Below, piece after piece: positions 25,065 through 34,654 of a stretch of 64,000 nucleotides of DNA; position 1 is the stretch's first letter; each line of letters begins with the position of its first letter. This DNA is from Nocardia goodfellowii (GTDB lineage: Bacteria; Actinomycetota; Actinomycetes; Mycobacteriales; Mycobacteriaceae), in the NCBI RefSeq assembly GCF_017875645.1, contig NZ_JAGGMR010000001.1, positions 7,440,001-7,504,000 of the forward strand. Reading direction: 5' to 3'. Both the position numbers and the translations under genes were made by a program. The notes under the pieces are model-generated. The model had not been told where the DNA came from, searched no databases, and worked only from the letters and a program-made list of their open reading frames with translations.

Positions 25065-26060
25065 CTAACCAGCGGGCAGCTCCGGGATACGGGTGGCGCG
25101 GGCATAGACGGTCTCACCGTCGGAAAGCCGCAGCGCTTCCGCGTCACCGCGAGTGACCTGCGCGGCGAACAGATCTCCGGTCGCGGCGTTACGCAACTCC
25201 ACGCGCACTTCGAAACCCAGATGCACCACACGCTCCACCGTTGCCCGCGTGACGCCCGCCGATTCCGCGGTGCCCTCGTGCGCGGCCAGCGCCATACTCG
25301 GATCCCGGCCCACGCGAATATCGTGTGGCCGCACCAGATGTCCGTTGAGCCGGGCCACATCGCCGAGGAAGGACATGACGAATTCATTGGCGGGCCGGTC
25401 GTATACGTCCTCCGGGCTGCCGACCTGCTCGATGCGCCCGGCGTTCATCACCGCGATGCGATCGGCTACGTCCAGCGCCTCTTCCTGGTCGTGGGTGACC
25501 AGCACGGTGGTCACGTGGACCTCCTCGTGCAGGCGGCGCAGCCACTTGCGCAGGTCGGCGCGCACTTTCGCGTCGAGCGCGCCGAACGGCTCGTCGAGCA
25601 GCAGCACCTGCGGATCCACCGCGAGCGCGCGAGCCAGGGCCATACGCTGGCGCTGTCCGCCGGACAACTGGGCGGGATAGCGGTGCTGGAAACCGTCGAG
25701 TCCGACGATCTCGAGCAGTTCGTCGACCTTCTTCTTGATCTCGGCCTTGGGGCGCTTGCGAATCTTCAGGCCGAACGCCACATTGTCGCGCACCGTCATG
25801 TGTTTGAACGCGGCGTAATGCTGGAAGACGAAACCGATATCGCGCTTCTGCGGCGGCACATGGGTGACGTCGTTACCGGCGATGCTGACGATGCCGCCGT
25901 CCAGGGATTCCAGGCCCGCGATGGAACGCAGCAGGGTCGACTTGCCCGAACCGGACGGCCCGAGCAGAGCGGTGAGCTCCCCGGCGGGAATGTCGATGCT
26001 GACGTCGTTGAGGGCGGCGAAGGAACCGTAGTTCTTCCGCGCATTGGTCACGGTGATCAC
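25065..26060 (-). CDS. cysA: Sulfate/thiosulfate ABC transporter ATP-binding protein
   Basis: 331-aa ATPase powering sulfate import. Walker A is GPSGSGKST, the Q-loop is [13 protein letters not shown], the signature is [15 protein letters not shown], Walker B is [11 protein letters not shown] and the H-loop is VTHDQ. A regulatory TOBE-like C-terminus follows. The GTG start overlaps the cysW stop (GTGA), indicating coupled translation. It is the last gene of subI-cysT-cysW-cysA. Confidence 0.96.
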   Translation of the reverse strand: MITVTNARKNYGSFAALNDVSIDIPAGELTALLGPSGSGKSTLLRSIAGLESLDGGIVSIAGNDVTHVPPQKRDIGFVFQHYAAFKHMTVRDNVAFGLKIRKRPKAEIKKKVDELLEIVGLDGFQHRYPAQLSGGQRQRMALARALAVDPQVLLLDEPFGALDAKVRADLRKWLRRLHEEVHVTTVLVTHDQEEALDVADRIAVMNAGRIEQVGSPEDVYDRPANEFVMSFLGDVARLNGHLVRPHDIRVGRDPSMALAAHEGTAESAGVTRATVERVVHLGFEVRVELRNAATGDLFAAQVTRGDAEALRLSDGETVYARATRIPELPAG

Positions 26061-26863
26061 TTGGCGCCACGCTTACGTTCGAGGAGGGTCATCAACAGCA
26101 GGGTCACGAGGGCGATGCCCATCAGCAGGGTCGCGGCGGAGTAGGCGCCGAAGGTGTTGTGGTCGTTGATGTATCGGCCGTGCACCAGCAGGGTGAGGGT
26201 CTGGGATTTGCCGGGCAACGCGGAGGACACCATGATGACCGCGCCGAATTCGCCGAGCGCGCGGGCCACGGTGAGCACCACGCCGTAGGTCAGGCCCCAG
26301 CGGATCGCGGGCAGGGTGATCCGCCAGAAGGTCTGCCAGCGGGACGCGCCCAAGGTGGCGGCGGCTTGTTCCTGGTCGTCACCGATCTCGTGCAGCACGG
26401 GTTCCACTTCGCGCACCACAAACGGCAGCGTCACGAAGATCGTCGCGATCACCATGCCGGGCAAGCCGAAAATGACCTTGAATCCGGCTGATTCGAGACC
26501 GCCGAACCAGCCGTTGGCGCCCCACAACAGGATCAGCGCGACGCCGACCACCACCGGGGAGACCGCGAACGGCAGATCGACGATGCCCTGCACCAAGGTG
26601 CGGCCCGGGAACCGGCCTCGCACCAGCGCCAGCGCGGTCACGATGCCGAAGACGACGTTCACCGGGACCACGATGGCGACGATGATCATCGACAGCTGGA
26701 ACGCGGAGATCGCCGCCGGTGTGGTGATGGAGTCGATGAAGCCGCCGATGCCGGACCCGAAGGTGCGCCACAGAATGATGATCAGCGGCAGCACCAGCAG
26801 CACGAACAGGTAGGCAAGCGCGACCGTGCGCAATGTGATCCGGGTAGGCCAGGAAAGATTCAT
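26057..26863 (-). CDS. cysW: Sulfate ABC transporter permease CysW
   Basis: 268-aa inner-membrane permease with about six TM segments. The EAA-type coupling motif is [21 protein letters not shown], contacting CysA. The ATG at 26863 overlaps the cysT stop (ATGA). The frame is open far upstream, but that part is cysT in another frame. It pairs with CysT as the heterodimeric channel. Confidence 0.95.
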   Translation of the reverse strand: MNLSWPTRITLRTVALAYLFVLLVLPLIIILWRTFGSGIGGFIDSITTPAAISAFQLSMIIVAIVVPVNVVFGIVTALALVRGRFPGRTLVQGIVDLPFAVSPVVVGVALILLWGANGWFGGLESAGFKVIFGLPGMVIATIFVTLPFVVREVEPVLHEIGDDQEQAAATLGASRWQTFWRITLPAIRWGLTYGVVLTVARALGEFGAVIMVSSALPGKSQTLTLLVHGRYINDHNTFGAYSAATLLMGIALVTLLLMTLLERKRGAK

Positions 26864-27774
26864 CGCGACGCCTGCTCTTTCCGGGCGCTGCGCTCGGCCC
26901 ACAGCCGCAACAGCAGCAACGCGACGAAGGAGATGAGCAGCAACGCCACCGACACCGCGGCCGCGTTCACCGGGCGGTCGATCTCGATCTGCTTCTGGAT
27001 GTACTGCGAGGCCATTTCGGTCTTGCGCGGAATCGCGCCGCCGATCAGCACCACCGAGCCGTACTCGCCGATGGCGCGGGCGAAAGCCAGCCCGCCGCCG
27101 CTGATGACGGCCGGGGCCAGCGTGGGCAGCACGATCCGGCGGAACGTGGTCCAGTTGTCCGCGCCGAGGGACAGCGCGGCCTGTTCCACCTCCCGGTCGG
27201 CCTCGATCAGTACCGGCTGCACCGAGCGCACCACGAACGGCAGCGTGACGAAGGCCAGCGCCACGATCAGACCGGGCTGGGTGGCATTGAGCTGGATATC
27301 GATCGGGCTCTGCGGCCCGTACAGCGACAGCAGCACAATGCTCGCCACGATGGTGGGCAGCGCGAACGGCAGATCGATCAGCGCGTTCACGATGCCCTTG
27401 CCGGGGAACTCGTCGCGCACCAGCACCCAGGCGATCAGGGTGCCCATGAAGACATTGACAATCGCGACGATCACCGACACGAAGACGGTGATGCGCAGCG
27501 AATCCAGCGCGGCCGGAGCGGTCACCGCGTCCCAGAAGCCGGACCAGCCGTCCTCGAACGAGGTGACGGTGAGCGCCGCCAGCGGCAGCAGAACGATGAT
27601 GCTGAGCCACAGCACCGCGGTGGCGATGCCGAGCGGGCCGACCGAACCGGTCACCCGCAGCCAGGACAGGCGCGGACGCCGAGCCGGGCCGGGCGCGGGG
27701 GCCGGCTTGTCGAGCGCTACCGCGCCACCCGGGCCGGAGTCGTCCTCCGGCTCGGTGGTCTTGCTGTCTGTCAC
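26860..27774 (-). CDS. cysT: Sulfate ABC transporter permease CysT
   Basis: 304-aa permease. An acidic/Pro-rich cytosolic N-terminus of about 40 residues precedes six TM segments. The coupling motif is AALSLGADNWTTFRRIVLP. It has a GTG start at 27774, with the upstream gene subI about 80 bases away. It forms the membrane channel with CysW. Confidence 0.95.
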   Translation of the reverse strand: MTDSKTTEPEDDSGPGGAVALDKPAPAPGPARRPRLSWLRVTGSVGPLGIATAVLWLSIIVLLPLAALTVTSFEDGWSGFWDAVTAPAALDSLRITVFVSVIVAIVNVFMGTLIAWVLVRDEFPGKGIVNALIDLPFALPTIVASIVLLSLYGPQSPIDIQLNATQPGLIVALAFVTLPFVVRSVQPVLIEADREVEQAALSLGADNWTTFRRIVLPTLAPAVISGGGLAFARAIGEYGSVVLIGGAIPRKTEMASQYIQKQIEIDRPVNAAAVSVALLLISFVALLLLRLWAERSARKEQASR

Positions 27775-27854
27775 AGTCGATCAGTATCCCGTGTTCTGGA
27801 AGCGGCGAAACGGCGGCGCTGCGCGGGTGTGGGCAGGGCCACCCGCACGTTTCG

Positions 27855-28901
27855 CTACTTGGTGGCCTTGTCGTAGATGACCGCGACCGAACCGGTGTTC
27901 GCGGCGAAGAGCTCCTTGTCGATCTTCTTCCAGCCGCCGAGATCCTCGATGGTCCACAGCTTGCCCGGGGTCGGGAAGTCCTTGGCGAACTCGCCGGCGA
28001 CCTGCGGGTCGACCGGACGGAAGCCGGCCTCGGCCCAGGCCTTCTGACCGGCCGGGGTGTACAGGAAGTCGCGGAAGGCGACGGCCTTCTCCTGGTTCTT
28101 GCTGGTCTTCAGCACCGCGACCGGGTTCTCGATCTTGAAGGTGGTCGGCGGGATGACGTGCTCGATCGGGTCACCGTTGCGCTCGGAGAAGATGGCCTCG
28201 TTCTCGTAACTCAGCAGCACGTCGCCGGTGCCCTGCAGGAAGGTTTCGGTGGCTTCGCGGCCGGACTTCGGCTGCACCTTGACGTGCTCCTTGGAGACGA
28301 GCTGGCTCAGGTAGTCGAGACCGGCCTGCGGGTTCTTGCCGCCGTCGGACTTGGCCGCATAGGGCGCGAGCAGGTTCCACTTGGCCGAACCGGAGCTGAA
28401 CGGGTTCGGGGTGACCACCTCGACGCCGGGCTTGAGCAGGTCGTCCCAGTCCTTGATGCCCTTCGGGTTGCCCTTGCGGACGACGATGGCGACCACCGAA
28501 CCGAACGGAATGCCCTTGGTGGCGCCGGCGTTCCAGTCGGCGTCGACCAGACCGGCGTCGACCAGGCGGGTGATGTCGGGTTCGACCGAGAAGTTCACCA
28601 CGTCGGCCTCGGCGCCGTCCTTGACCTTGCGGGACTGGTCGCCCGAAGCGCCGTAGGAGGGAAGGATGGAGACGCCCTTGCCCTGTTCGGTCTTGTTGAA
28701 CTCGGGCACGACCTTGTCGAAGCCCGGCTTCGGTACCGCGTAGGCGTAGAGATTCAGCGTGCCGCCGCTGCCGTCGGCGGCATCGCCGCCCACCGTGTCG
28801 CTGGCCCCGCCGCCGCACGCGGACAGGGTCACGGCCGCGAGCGTGGTGAGAGCGACAGCCGCGAAACGGCGACGCGACGAGAGCCGAGAATTGCGAGACA
28901 T
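27855..28901 (-). CDS. subI: Sulfate-binding lipoprotein SubI
   Basis: 348-aa periplasmic-type sulfate receptor. An Arg-rich n-region and hydrophobic stretch end in the lipobox LSAC (Cys about residue 29). The family blocks LNLYAYAVPKPGF, FSSGSAKWNLLAPY, YENEAIF and TPAGQKAWAEAGFRPVDP are present. It is anchored outside the membrane and delivers sulfate to CysTWA. It is the first structural gene of the importer operon. A 5' leader of about 285 bases carries a leaderless short ORF ending Cys-Arg and a hairpin next to the ribosome site. Confidence 0.95.
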   Translation of the reverse strand: MSRNSRLSSRRRFAAVALTTLAAVTLSACGGGASDTVGGDAADGSGGTLNLYAYAVPKPGFDKVVPEFNKTEQGKGVSILPSYGASGDQSRKVKDGAEADVVNFSVEPDITRLVDAGLVDADWNAGATKGIPFGSVVAIVVRKGNPKGIKDWDDLLKPGVEVVTPNPFSSGSAKWNLLAPYAAKSDGGKNPQAGLDYLSQLVSKEHVKVQPKSGREATETFLQGTGDVLLSYENEAIFSERNGDPIEHVIPPTTFKIENPVAVLKTSKNQEKAVAFRDFLYTPAGQKAWAEAGFRPVDPQVAGEFAKDFPTPGKLWTIEDLGGWKKIDKELFAANTGSVAVIYDKATK

Positions 28902-28922
28902 CTCCGGTGGACCTTTCTGAGA

Positions 28923-28950
28923 CCGCCATTTCCTCTGGGAATCATGGCGG
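28923..28950 (-). other. Hairpin in the subI 5' untranslated region
   Basis: CCGCCAT (28923-28929) and ATGGCGG (28944-28950) can pair across a 14-base loop in the minus-strand transcript, ending 22 bases before the subI ATG. It could participate in attenuation with the upstream leader ORF; this is inference. Confidence 0.4.
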
Positions 28951-29096
28951 AGAGAAGACTGTGAAATCGGTAGACCTGCCGCGCGGATACGCGGACAGTG
29001 GCGCGACTTCGGCCGGTGGGCCGTCGGGGTTCGGATGGGCCGCGAAGGAGCGCGCCAGTCTGGGAGGCAGGGACGCGCGGCGAATCCGGTCGCCGA

Positions 29097-29186
29097 TCAG
29101 CGACAGAGAATATCCGCGACCGCGAGATTGCCGACCGCGATCAACGCCAGTTCATGGCGGACCCGCGGGACGACACTCGAAGACAC
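29097..29186 (-). CDS. Leaderless leader peptide upstream of the sulfate importer
   Basis: 29-codon ORF starting GTG at 29186: MSSSVVPRVRHELALIAV, then a short Ala/Val-rich stretch ending ILCR and TGA. The penultimate codon is the only Cys. A -10 (TACAGT, 29198-29193) lies 6 bases upstream of the GTG, so the transcript is probably leaderless. Cys-terminal short leader ORFs upstream of sulfur genes are a known actinobacterial theme. The position before subI suggests cysteine-dependent attenuation of sulfate uptake (inference). Confidence 0.6.
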   Translation of the reverse strand: MSSSVVPRVRHELALIAVGNLAVADILCR

Positions 29187-29198
29187 AGGCAGACTGTA
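29187..29198 (-). promoter_or_regulatory. -10 element for the sulfate importer transcript
   Basis: TACAGT on the minus strand (29198-29193) is 6 bases from the GTG of the leader ORF, placing transcription start at or next to the GTG. No clear -35 hexamer is visible. Confidence 0.45.
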
Positions 29199-29250
29199 GC
29201 AGAGGCGCACGTAGCGTCTCGAATCCGATCTAGCACGGGGGTACAACTCA

Positions 29251-30312
29251 ATGACCACAAGTCCGGACCGCATCCGTACCCGGTTGCCCGGCATCAGCAC
29301 CCGCGCCTGGGAGCATCCCGCGGACCGCACCGCCTTGGTGACGCTGCGGTCCCTGGCCGGTTTCGACACCGTCCTGCGCACCCTGTCCGGGTTGCTGCAG
29401 GAACGCCAGCACCGGCTGCTCTATCTGGCCACCGCGGTCCGGGTGGACGAACGCCAGTTCCGCGCGCTGCACCAACTGCGCGAGGACTGCGTGGAAATCC
29501 TGGACGCACGTACCACACCAGAGATGTTCGTGCTGCAGAGTCCGCACGTGAACGCGCTGACCATCGGCATGGACCGGCCGTTCATCGTGCTCACCACCGG
29601 ACTCATCGATCTGATGGACACCGAGGAACTGCGTTTCGTGATCGGCCACGAACTCGGGCACGCGCTGTCCGGGCACGCGGTCTACCGCACCATGCTCATG
29701 CACCTGCTGCGCATCTCGGCCAATATCGGCTGGATGCCGGTGGGCGGCTGGGCTTTACGCGCGATCGTCGCGGCGCTGATGGAGTGGAGCCGCAAGTCCG
29801 AACTGTCCGGCGACCGCGCCGGGCTGCTGTGCGGGCAAGACGTGGACGCCTCGGTGCGCGTGCACATGAAGACCGCGGGCGGCACCTGGGTGAAGGAGAT
29901 GAACCACGGCGCCTTCCTCGCCCAGGCCGACGATTACGAGCGCTCCGGCGATCTGCGCGACGGGGTGCTGAAACTGCTCAACCTGGAGTTGCAGTCGCAT
30001 CCGTTCTCGGTCCTGCGGGCCGCCGAATTGCGGCGCTGGATCCAGTCCGGGGAGTACGACCGCATCATCCACGGTCACTACCCGCACCGCGACACCGACA
30101 AGAACGCGCGCATCAGCGAGGAGATCAAGGAGGCGGCGCGCAACTACAAGCAGAGCTTCGATCAGTCCGAGGATCCGCTGGTCCGCACGGTACGCAACCT
30201 GGGCAAGGATGTCGGGGCCGCGGTGAGCACGGTGGGTCAGGAAGTGGGCGACACCGTCACCAAACTCGGTAAGCGCCTCAACGATTGGCGCAACGGCGGT
30301 GCTACCGCGTAA
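29251..30312 (+). CDS. M48-family zinc metallopeptidase
   Basis: 353 aa. The zinc motif is HELGH (133-137) with the preceding RFVIG, and the third ligand is probably Glu184 in KSELSGDRAGLL. Moderately hydrophobic stretches around 144-178 flank the active site. A C-terminal helical tail (GAAVSTVGQEVGDTVTKLGK) looks amphipathic. HtpX-like membrane quality control is possible, though strong TM segments are few. It is divergent from the subI leader. A homologue follows subI in M. tuberculosis gene order, as I recall. Its stop overlaps the convergent 25-aa gene by 11 bases. Confidence 0.88.
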   Translation: MTTSPDRIRTRLPGISTRAWEHPADRTALVTLRSLAGFDTVLRTLSGLLQERQHRLLYLATAVRVDERQFRALHQLREDCVEILDARTTPEMFVLQSPHVNALTIGMDRPFIVLTTGLIDLMDTEELRFVIGHELGHALSGHAVYRTMLMHLLRISANIGWMPVGGWALRAIVAALMEWSRKSELSGDRAGLLCGQDVDASVRVHMKTAGGTWVKEMNHGAFLAQADDYERSGDLRDGVLKLLNLELQSHPFSVLRAAELRRWIQSGEYDRIIHGHYPHRDTDKNARISEEIKEAARNYKQSFDQSEDPLVRTVRNLGKDVGAAVSTVGQEVGDTVTKLGKRLNDWRNGGATA

Positions 30313-30379
30313 GCAACCAGGCCAGCACGACGAGGACGAGCAGGGCGATCAGGGCGAGCTGGACGCGGGAACGCGGCAT
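30302..30379 (-). CDS. 25-residue membrane peptide, translationally coupled
   Basis: ORF MPRSRVQLALIALLVLVVLA plus WLLTR, a basic N-terminus followed by one hydrophobic helix. Its ATG overlaps the stop of the preceding 98-aa membrane protein (TGATG), so translation would be coupled. A small membrane-protein gene at this position is annotated in mycobacteria, as I recall. A real peptide is likely; function unknown. Confidence 0.6.
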   Translation of the reverse strand: MPRSRVQLALIALLVLVVLAWLLTR

Positions 30380-30675
30380 CAGCGGACCCCGCTCTGCGCG
30401 TGCTCGAGCGATGCCAGGTTCGCCGGGATCTGCAGATCGGGCCGCGCGAAATCGGGGCCGAGGCGGAGTTCGGCGGTGTCGGCGGCCTGGGTCGCGGCGG
30501 CGGCGCGGTTGCGGCCCAGTAGCGCCATCGTGACGCGGACGCCGCGGTCCAGCAGGTAAGCGATCGCGAAGCTGATCGGCACCATGCCGACCAGAACCAC
30601 GAGGAACTGCGGAATGAACGGCAATCCCGCGACCCACAGCTCGAAGCTGTCCCACCATCCTGCGATGCTCTGCAC
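30379..30675 (-). CDS. Small membrane protein of unknown function
   Basis: 98 aa: a short amphipathic start (MQSIAGWWDSFELWVAG), one long hydrophobic region (FIPQFLVVLVGMVPISFAIA) possibly forming a hairpin, then a soluble C-terminus with PDFARPDLQIPANL. No recognised domain. It is divergent from the GH15 gene, and the 25-aa membrane peptide is coupled to its stop. Confidence 0.7.
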   Translation of the reverse strand: MQSIAGWWDSFELWVAGLPFIPQFLVVLVGMVPISFAIAYLLDRGVRVTMALLGRNRAAAATQAADTAELRLGPDFARPDLQIPANLASLEHAQSGVR

Positions 30676-30787
30676 GCCGCCAGCCTAGTAGGCGATCCTG
30701 AGAGCAAGCGAACAGCGGACTCAGGGGTGGTAGTCGGATTCGACATAGAGAGTGGACGCCACGGTCGGCGGCGACCCAAGATGAGGT

Positions 30788-32767
30788 ATGGCGTCCTCCG
30801 ATCACACCGAACCCGCGGATCTGCCGGTACCCAGCGCGATGACGCAGGTGAACCATCATGCCAGCTATCCCCCGATCGACGACTACGCCTTTCTCTCCGA
30901 CTGCGAGACGACCTGCCTGATCGCCAGCAACGGGGCGGTCGAGTGGATGTGCGTGCCGCGGCCGGACTCACCGAGCATCTTCGGGGCAGTGCTCGATCGC
31001 AGCGCGGGTCACTTCCGCCTCGGACCGTACGGCGTCAACGTGCCCGCCGCCCGGCGCTACCTGCCCGGCGGCATGATTCTGGAGACCACCTGGCAAACCC
31101 AGACCGGCTGGTTGATCGTGCGCGACGCCCTGGTCCTGGGCCCCTGGCACAACAACGACCAGCGCAGCCGCTCCTACCGCCGCACGCCGATGGACTGGGA
31201 CGCCGAGCACATGCTGCTGCGCACGGTGAAATGCGTGAACGGCACGGTGGAATTGGAGATGGGCTGCGAACCGGCCTTCGACTACCACCGTGCCACCGCG
31301 CGCTGGGAGTACACGGGCAAGGTCTACGAGGAGGCCACGGCCGTCCGCAGCGACGATCCGAGCGCCGGGCCCAGTCTGGTACTGACCACCGATCTACGGC
31401 TGGGCCTGGAAGGCCGCGAAGCCCGCGCCCGCACCCGGCTCTCGGAGGGCGACGAACGCTATGTGGCGCTGACCTGGTCGGAGCTGCCGGCACCGCGCAC
31501 GTTCGACGAGGCCGCGCACAAGATGTGGGCGACCTCGGAATGCTGGCGGCAGTGGATCACCCTCGGCAAGTTCCCCGATCACCCGTGGCGGAACTATTTG
31601 CAGCGCAGCGCGCTGACCCTCAAGGGGCTGACCTACGCGCCGACCGGTGCGCTGATGGCCGCCGCCACCACCTCGCTGCCGGAAACGCCCGGCGGGGAAC
31701 GCAATTGGGACTACCGCTACACCTGGGTGCGCGACTCCAGCTTCGCGCTGTGGGGTCTGTACACCCTGGGACTCGATCGGGAAGCCAACGACTTCTTCGC
31801 CTTCCTCAACGACGCCACCACCGACGATCACGGCAAACCGGTGCCACTGCAAGTGCTCTACGGCATCGGTGGCGAACGCGTCATCACCGAGAGCACCCTG
31901 GACAACCTGTCCGGCTACGACCGTGCGCAACCGGTCCGCATCGGCAACGGCGCCTACAACCAGGATCAGCACGATATCTGGGGCACCATGCTCGACGCGG
32001 TGTATCTGCACGTGAAATCGCGCCAGCGAGTGCCGGAGAAGCTGTGGCCGATGCTGGAACGACAGGTGCAGGCGGCCATCGCGCACTGGCGCGAACCCGA
32101 TCGCGGCATCTGGGAGGTGCGCGGGGAGCCCCAGCACTTCACCTCCTCGAAGGTGATGTGCTGGGTGGCGCTGGACCGCGGCGCGAAACTGGCCGAACTG
32201 CACGGGCAGTTGCGGCACGCCGCCGAGTGGTACGTCATCGCCGAGGAGATCAAATCCGACATCCTGGCCTACGGAGTGAACGCCGACGGCGTCTTCACCC
32301 AGACCTACGGCGGCGAAACCCTCGACGCGTCACTGCTTTTGGTGGTGCTGCTGCGGTTCCTGCCGCCCGACGACCCGCGGGTGCGGTCCACCGTGCTCGC
32401 GATCGCCGATCACCTCACCGAGAACGGGCTGGTGCTGCGCTATCGCACCGAGACCACCGACGACGGATTGTCCGGAGCCGAGGGCACTTTCACCATCTGC
32501 TCGTTCTGGCTGGTGTCGGCACTGGTGGAAATCGGCGAACTGGAACGCGCCCGGCACCTGTGCGAGCGGCTGCTGGGATACGCCAGCCCACTGCGGCTCT
32601 ACGCCGAGGAGATCGACTCGCGCAGTGGGCGCCACCTCGGGAACTTCCCCCAGGCGTTCACCCATCTGGCGCTCATCAACGCCGTCACGCACGTCATCCG
32701 GGCCGAGGAAACCCACAGCGCGGTGAATTTCCAGCCCGCGCATTCCCCGGCGAATCACCCTGGGTGA
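30788..32767 (+). CDS. Glycoside hydrolase family 15, trehalase-like
   Basis: 659-aa cytosolic enzyme. The N-terminal beta-sandwich begins PPIDDYAFLSDCETTCLIA, and the catalytic (alpha/alpha)6 barrel has GERNWDYRYTWVRDSSFAL and GIWEVRGEPQHFTSSKVMCW. The mycobacterial orthologue at this locus (Rv2402/MSMEG_4535 type) is known as a trehalase, hydrolysing trehalose to glucose. Glucoamylase/glucodextranase is the other reading. The ATG at 30788 is the first in frame; a second Met at residue 18 is a possible alternative. Confidence 0.9.
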   Translation: MASSDHTEPADLPVPSAMTQVNHHASYPPIDDYAFLSDCETTCLIASNGAVEWMCVPRPDSPSIFGAVLDRSAGHFRLGPYGVNVPAARRYLPGGMILETTWQTQTGWLIVRDALVLGPWHNNDQRSRSYRRTPMDWDAEHMLLRTVKCVNGTVELEMGCEPAFDYHRATARWEYTGKVYEEATAVRSDDPSAGPSLVLTTDLRLGLEGREARARTRLSEGDERYVALTWSELPAPRTFDEAAHKMWATSECWRQWITLGKFPDHPWRNYLQRSALTLKGLTYAPTGALMAAATTSLPETPGGERNWDYRYTWVRDSSFALWGLYTLGLDREANDFFAFLNDATTDDHGKPVPLQVLYGIGGERVITESTLDNLSGYDRAQPVRIGNGAYNQDQHDIWGTMLDAVYLHVKSRQRVPEKLWPMLERQVQAAIAHWREPDRGIWEVRGEPQHFTSSKVMCWVALDRGAKLAELHGQLRHAAEWYVIAEEIKSDILAYGVNADGVFTQTYGGETLDASLLLVVLLRFLPPDDPRVRSTVLAIADHLTENGLVLRYRTETTDDGLSGAEGTFTICSFWLVSALVEIGELERARHLCERLLGYASPLRLYAEEIDSRSGRHLGNFPQAFTHLALINAVTHVIRAEETHSAVNFQPAHSPANHPG

Positions 32768-32776
32768 CAAGGCCGT

Positions 32777-34582
32777 TCAGGCAGCGACGAGAGTCTCGGC
32801 GCGTTCCCGGATCGCGCGCAGCGTGCTCATCCGACCGTCGAGTTCGGCGATCCGCTCTTCGCGGCGGTCGCCGTACTTGCCGTAGGCCTCCTCGGCCGCG
32901 CGCAGCGACTCGTCGGCGGTGCGCAGCGTGTCGTTGGCGAGATCGGTGAAATGGTCGCGCAGCGCACGCTGCATGGCGCGCAAGCGATTCCGCGATTCCT
33001 TGCTCACCTGGAAGATCACGTCGTCCATCAAGCGGGCGACGGCGACCTTGGCTTCGGCGCGGCGGCGCAGTTTGCGATTCTTGCGGTCGTCCCACAGCGC
33101 GTTCACGCCCAGCAGCACACCCGCGCCCGCCGAGTACCAGTTCACCAGCGACATGCCGAGCAGGCTGGTGGCCAGGCCGACCATCAGGATGCCGCCGTAG
33201 GAGCCGCGCAGACCGGACAGCAGTTGCTGGGTCACACTGGCTTTCGCGCTGTCGAGGGCGTCCAGCGGCGCGACCGGTTCCAGCACCTCGCCCGGATTCT
33301 CCAGGCGCAGATCCGGCAGCGGCGGCACGCGATGATCGGCGGGGAACTTCGCGGCGACCTGCTCACACAACTCGACCGATCGGTAGTGCGCCATCACGAA
33401 GTTCTCTTCCACGGCCTCGCAGATGCGCGCGTCGAGCTCGGTACCGAAGTCTTTCCAGCCGCGCGCCGGATCGGTCTGCGCGATCTCGGCTTCGGCGTCG
33501 CGCACCAGGCTGCGCAGCCGGTGCCGCAGATCGTGCTCGATATCGGCCATCAGCTCGGTGCTGCCGTCCACCAGGGTGACCTGCCAGTTGGCGGTGCGCT
33601 GGCGCAGCTCGTCGGCCAGATTGCGCGCGGCCAGCAGCTGCTCGGTGATCTCCGCGCGGCGGCGCGGATCTCGCAGCGCCTCGGCCTCCGAGCGCACCGT
33701 CACCGCCAGATGATCGGTGACCAAGCGGATATCGCGGACCGCGGCCTCGATCGCCACGGCATCGGCGCGCGACACCACGTAGTCACGCAAATGGTCGATG
33801 AGCTGCGGCATTCCCGATTCGATATCGCGCTGATAGTCGCCTGAAGTCTCGGCCTGCAGGTGCAGCAGCGCCGACACCGGCGCCACCGCGAACCCGAGAC
33901 CGGCCGCGTCGAGCAGCTCACGGTTGCGCTGCTGCACGTGTGACCACTGCGGGAAACGATCGATCTTGTTCAGCACACAGATCACCGTCGGACACAACTG
34001 ATGGATCCGCTGCAGATGCTCGAGCTGCGCGGGCGTCAGCTCCCGGCTCGCGTCCACCACGTAGAGCACGGTGTCGGCGGCGGCGATCATCGACCACTTG
34101 GTGTGCTCGTCGCCGGCGGCGCCCGGAGCGTCCATCACCACGATGCCGTCGGCGAGCAACGGACTGGGTTCGGTGAACTCGGCCCGGACCACGCCCTGAG
34201 CGGTCAGTGCCGGACCTGGGTGCAGCGGGTCCACAGCCTGGCGTTCCACCCGGCCGTTGCCGTGCGACTTCACCAGATTCGCGGTGGCCTGCGGGCCGTA
34301 CTCCACGATCACCGGCACGCTCAGCGCCGTGTCGGTGGCGCTCACCGGCGCCCCGACCAGGCTGTTGACCAAGGTGCTCATCCCGTGCTTCGGCTCACCC
34401 ACGACGACCAGACGCACTCGCGGGTCGGTGACCCGCGCGCGCACCATGCCCAAACGGCCCCCGAGATCGTCGCGGCCCGCGGCTCGGGCCATCTCGCGCA
34501 GTTCGTCCAGAATCCGGATGAGCGGGGCCATCGCGTCCGGATGTTTCACCGTCGCGGCCTTCAGCCCTGCTGCGGCAGACAA
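32777..34582 (-). CDS. Dynamin-like GTPase with altered P-loop
   Basis: 601 aa with a TTG start behind aaggag. The GTPase domain is at about 55-230: G1 GEPKHGMST (62-70), G3 DAPG, G4 NKID. A long helical stalk follows, with a hydrophobic hairpin (GGILMVGLATSLLGMSLVNW) near 450-490 acting as membrane paddle, then a coiled-coil C-terminus. This is the architecture of actinobacterial IniA/IniC-type dynamins. The invariant P-loop Lys is Met68 here. It is downstream of an IniB-like gene on the same strand, as in iniBAC. It ends 9 bases from the convergent GH15 stop. Confidence 0.85.
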   Translation of the reverse strand: MSAAAGLKAATVKHPDAMAPLIRILDELREMARAAGRDDLGGRLGMVRARVTDPRVRLVVVGEPKHGMSTLVNSLVGAPVSATDTALSVPVIVEYGPQATANLVKSHGNGRVERQAVDPLHPGPALTAQGVVRAEFTEPSPLLADGIVVMDAPGAAGDEHTKWSMIAAADTVLYVVDASRELTPAQLEHLQRIHQLCPTVICVLNKIDRFPQWSHVQQRNRELLDAAGLGFAVAPVSALLHLQAETSGDYQRDIESGMPQLIDHLRDYVVSRADAVAIEAAVRDIRLVTDHLAVTVRSEAEALRDPRRRAEITEQLLAARNLADELRQRTANWQVTLVDGSTELMADIEHDLRHRLRSLVRDAEAEIAQTDPARGWKDFGTELDARICEAVEENFVMAHYRSVELCEQVAAKFPADHRVPPLPDLRLENPGEVLEPVAPLDALDSAKASVTQQLLSGLRGSYGGILMVGLATSLLGMSLVNWYSAGAGVLLGVNALWDDRKNRKLRRRAEAKVAVARLMDDVIFQVSKESRNRLRAMQRALRDHFTDLANDTLRTADESLRAAEEAYGKYGDRREERIAELDGRMSTLRAIRERAETLVAA

Positions 34583-34654
34583 CCCTGCTCCTTACTCTTG
34601 CTTCTATCTTCGCGTGCGCGGAGGAAACCCCTTGGTACCCGTTCGTCGAAGCGG

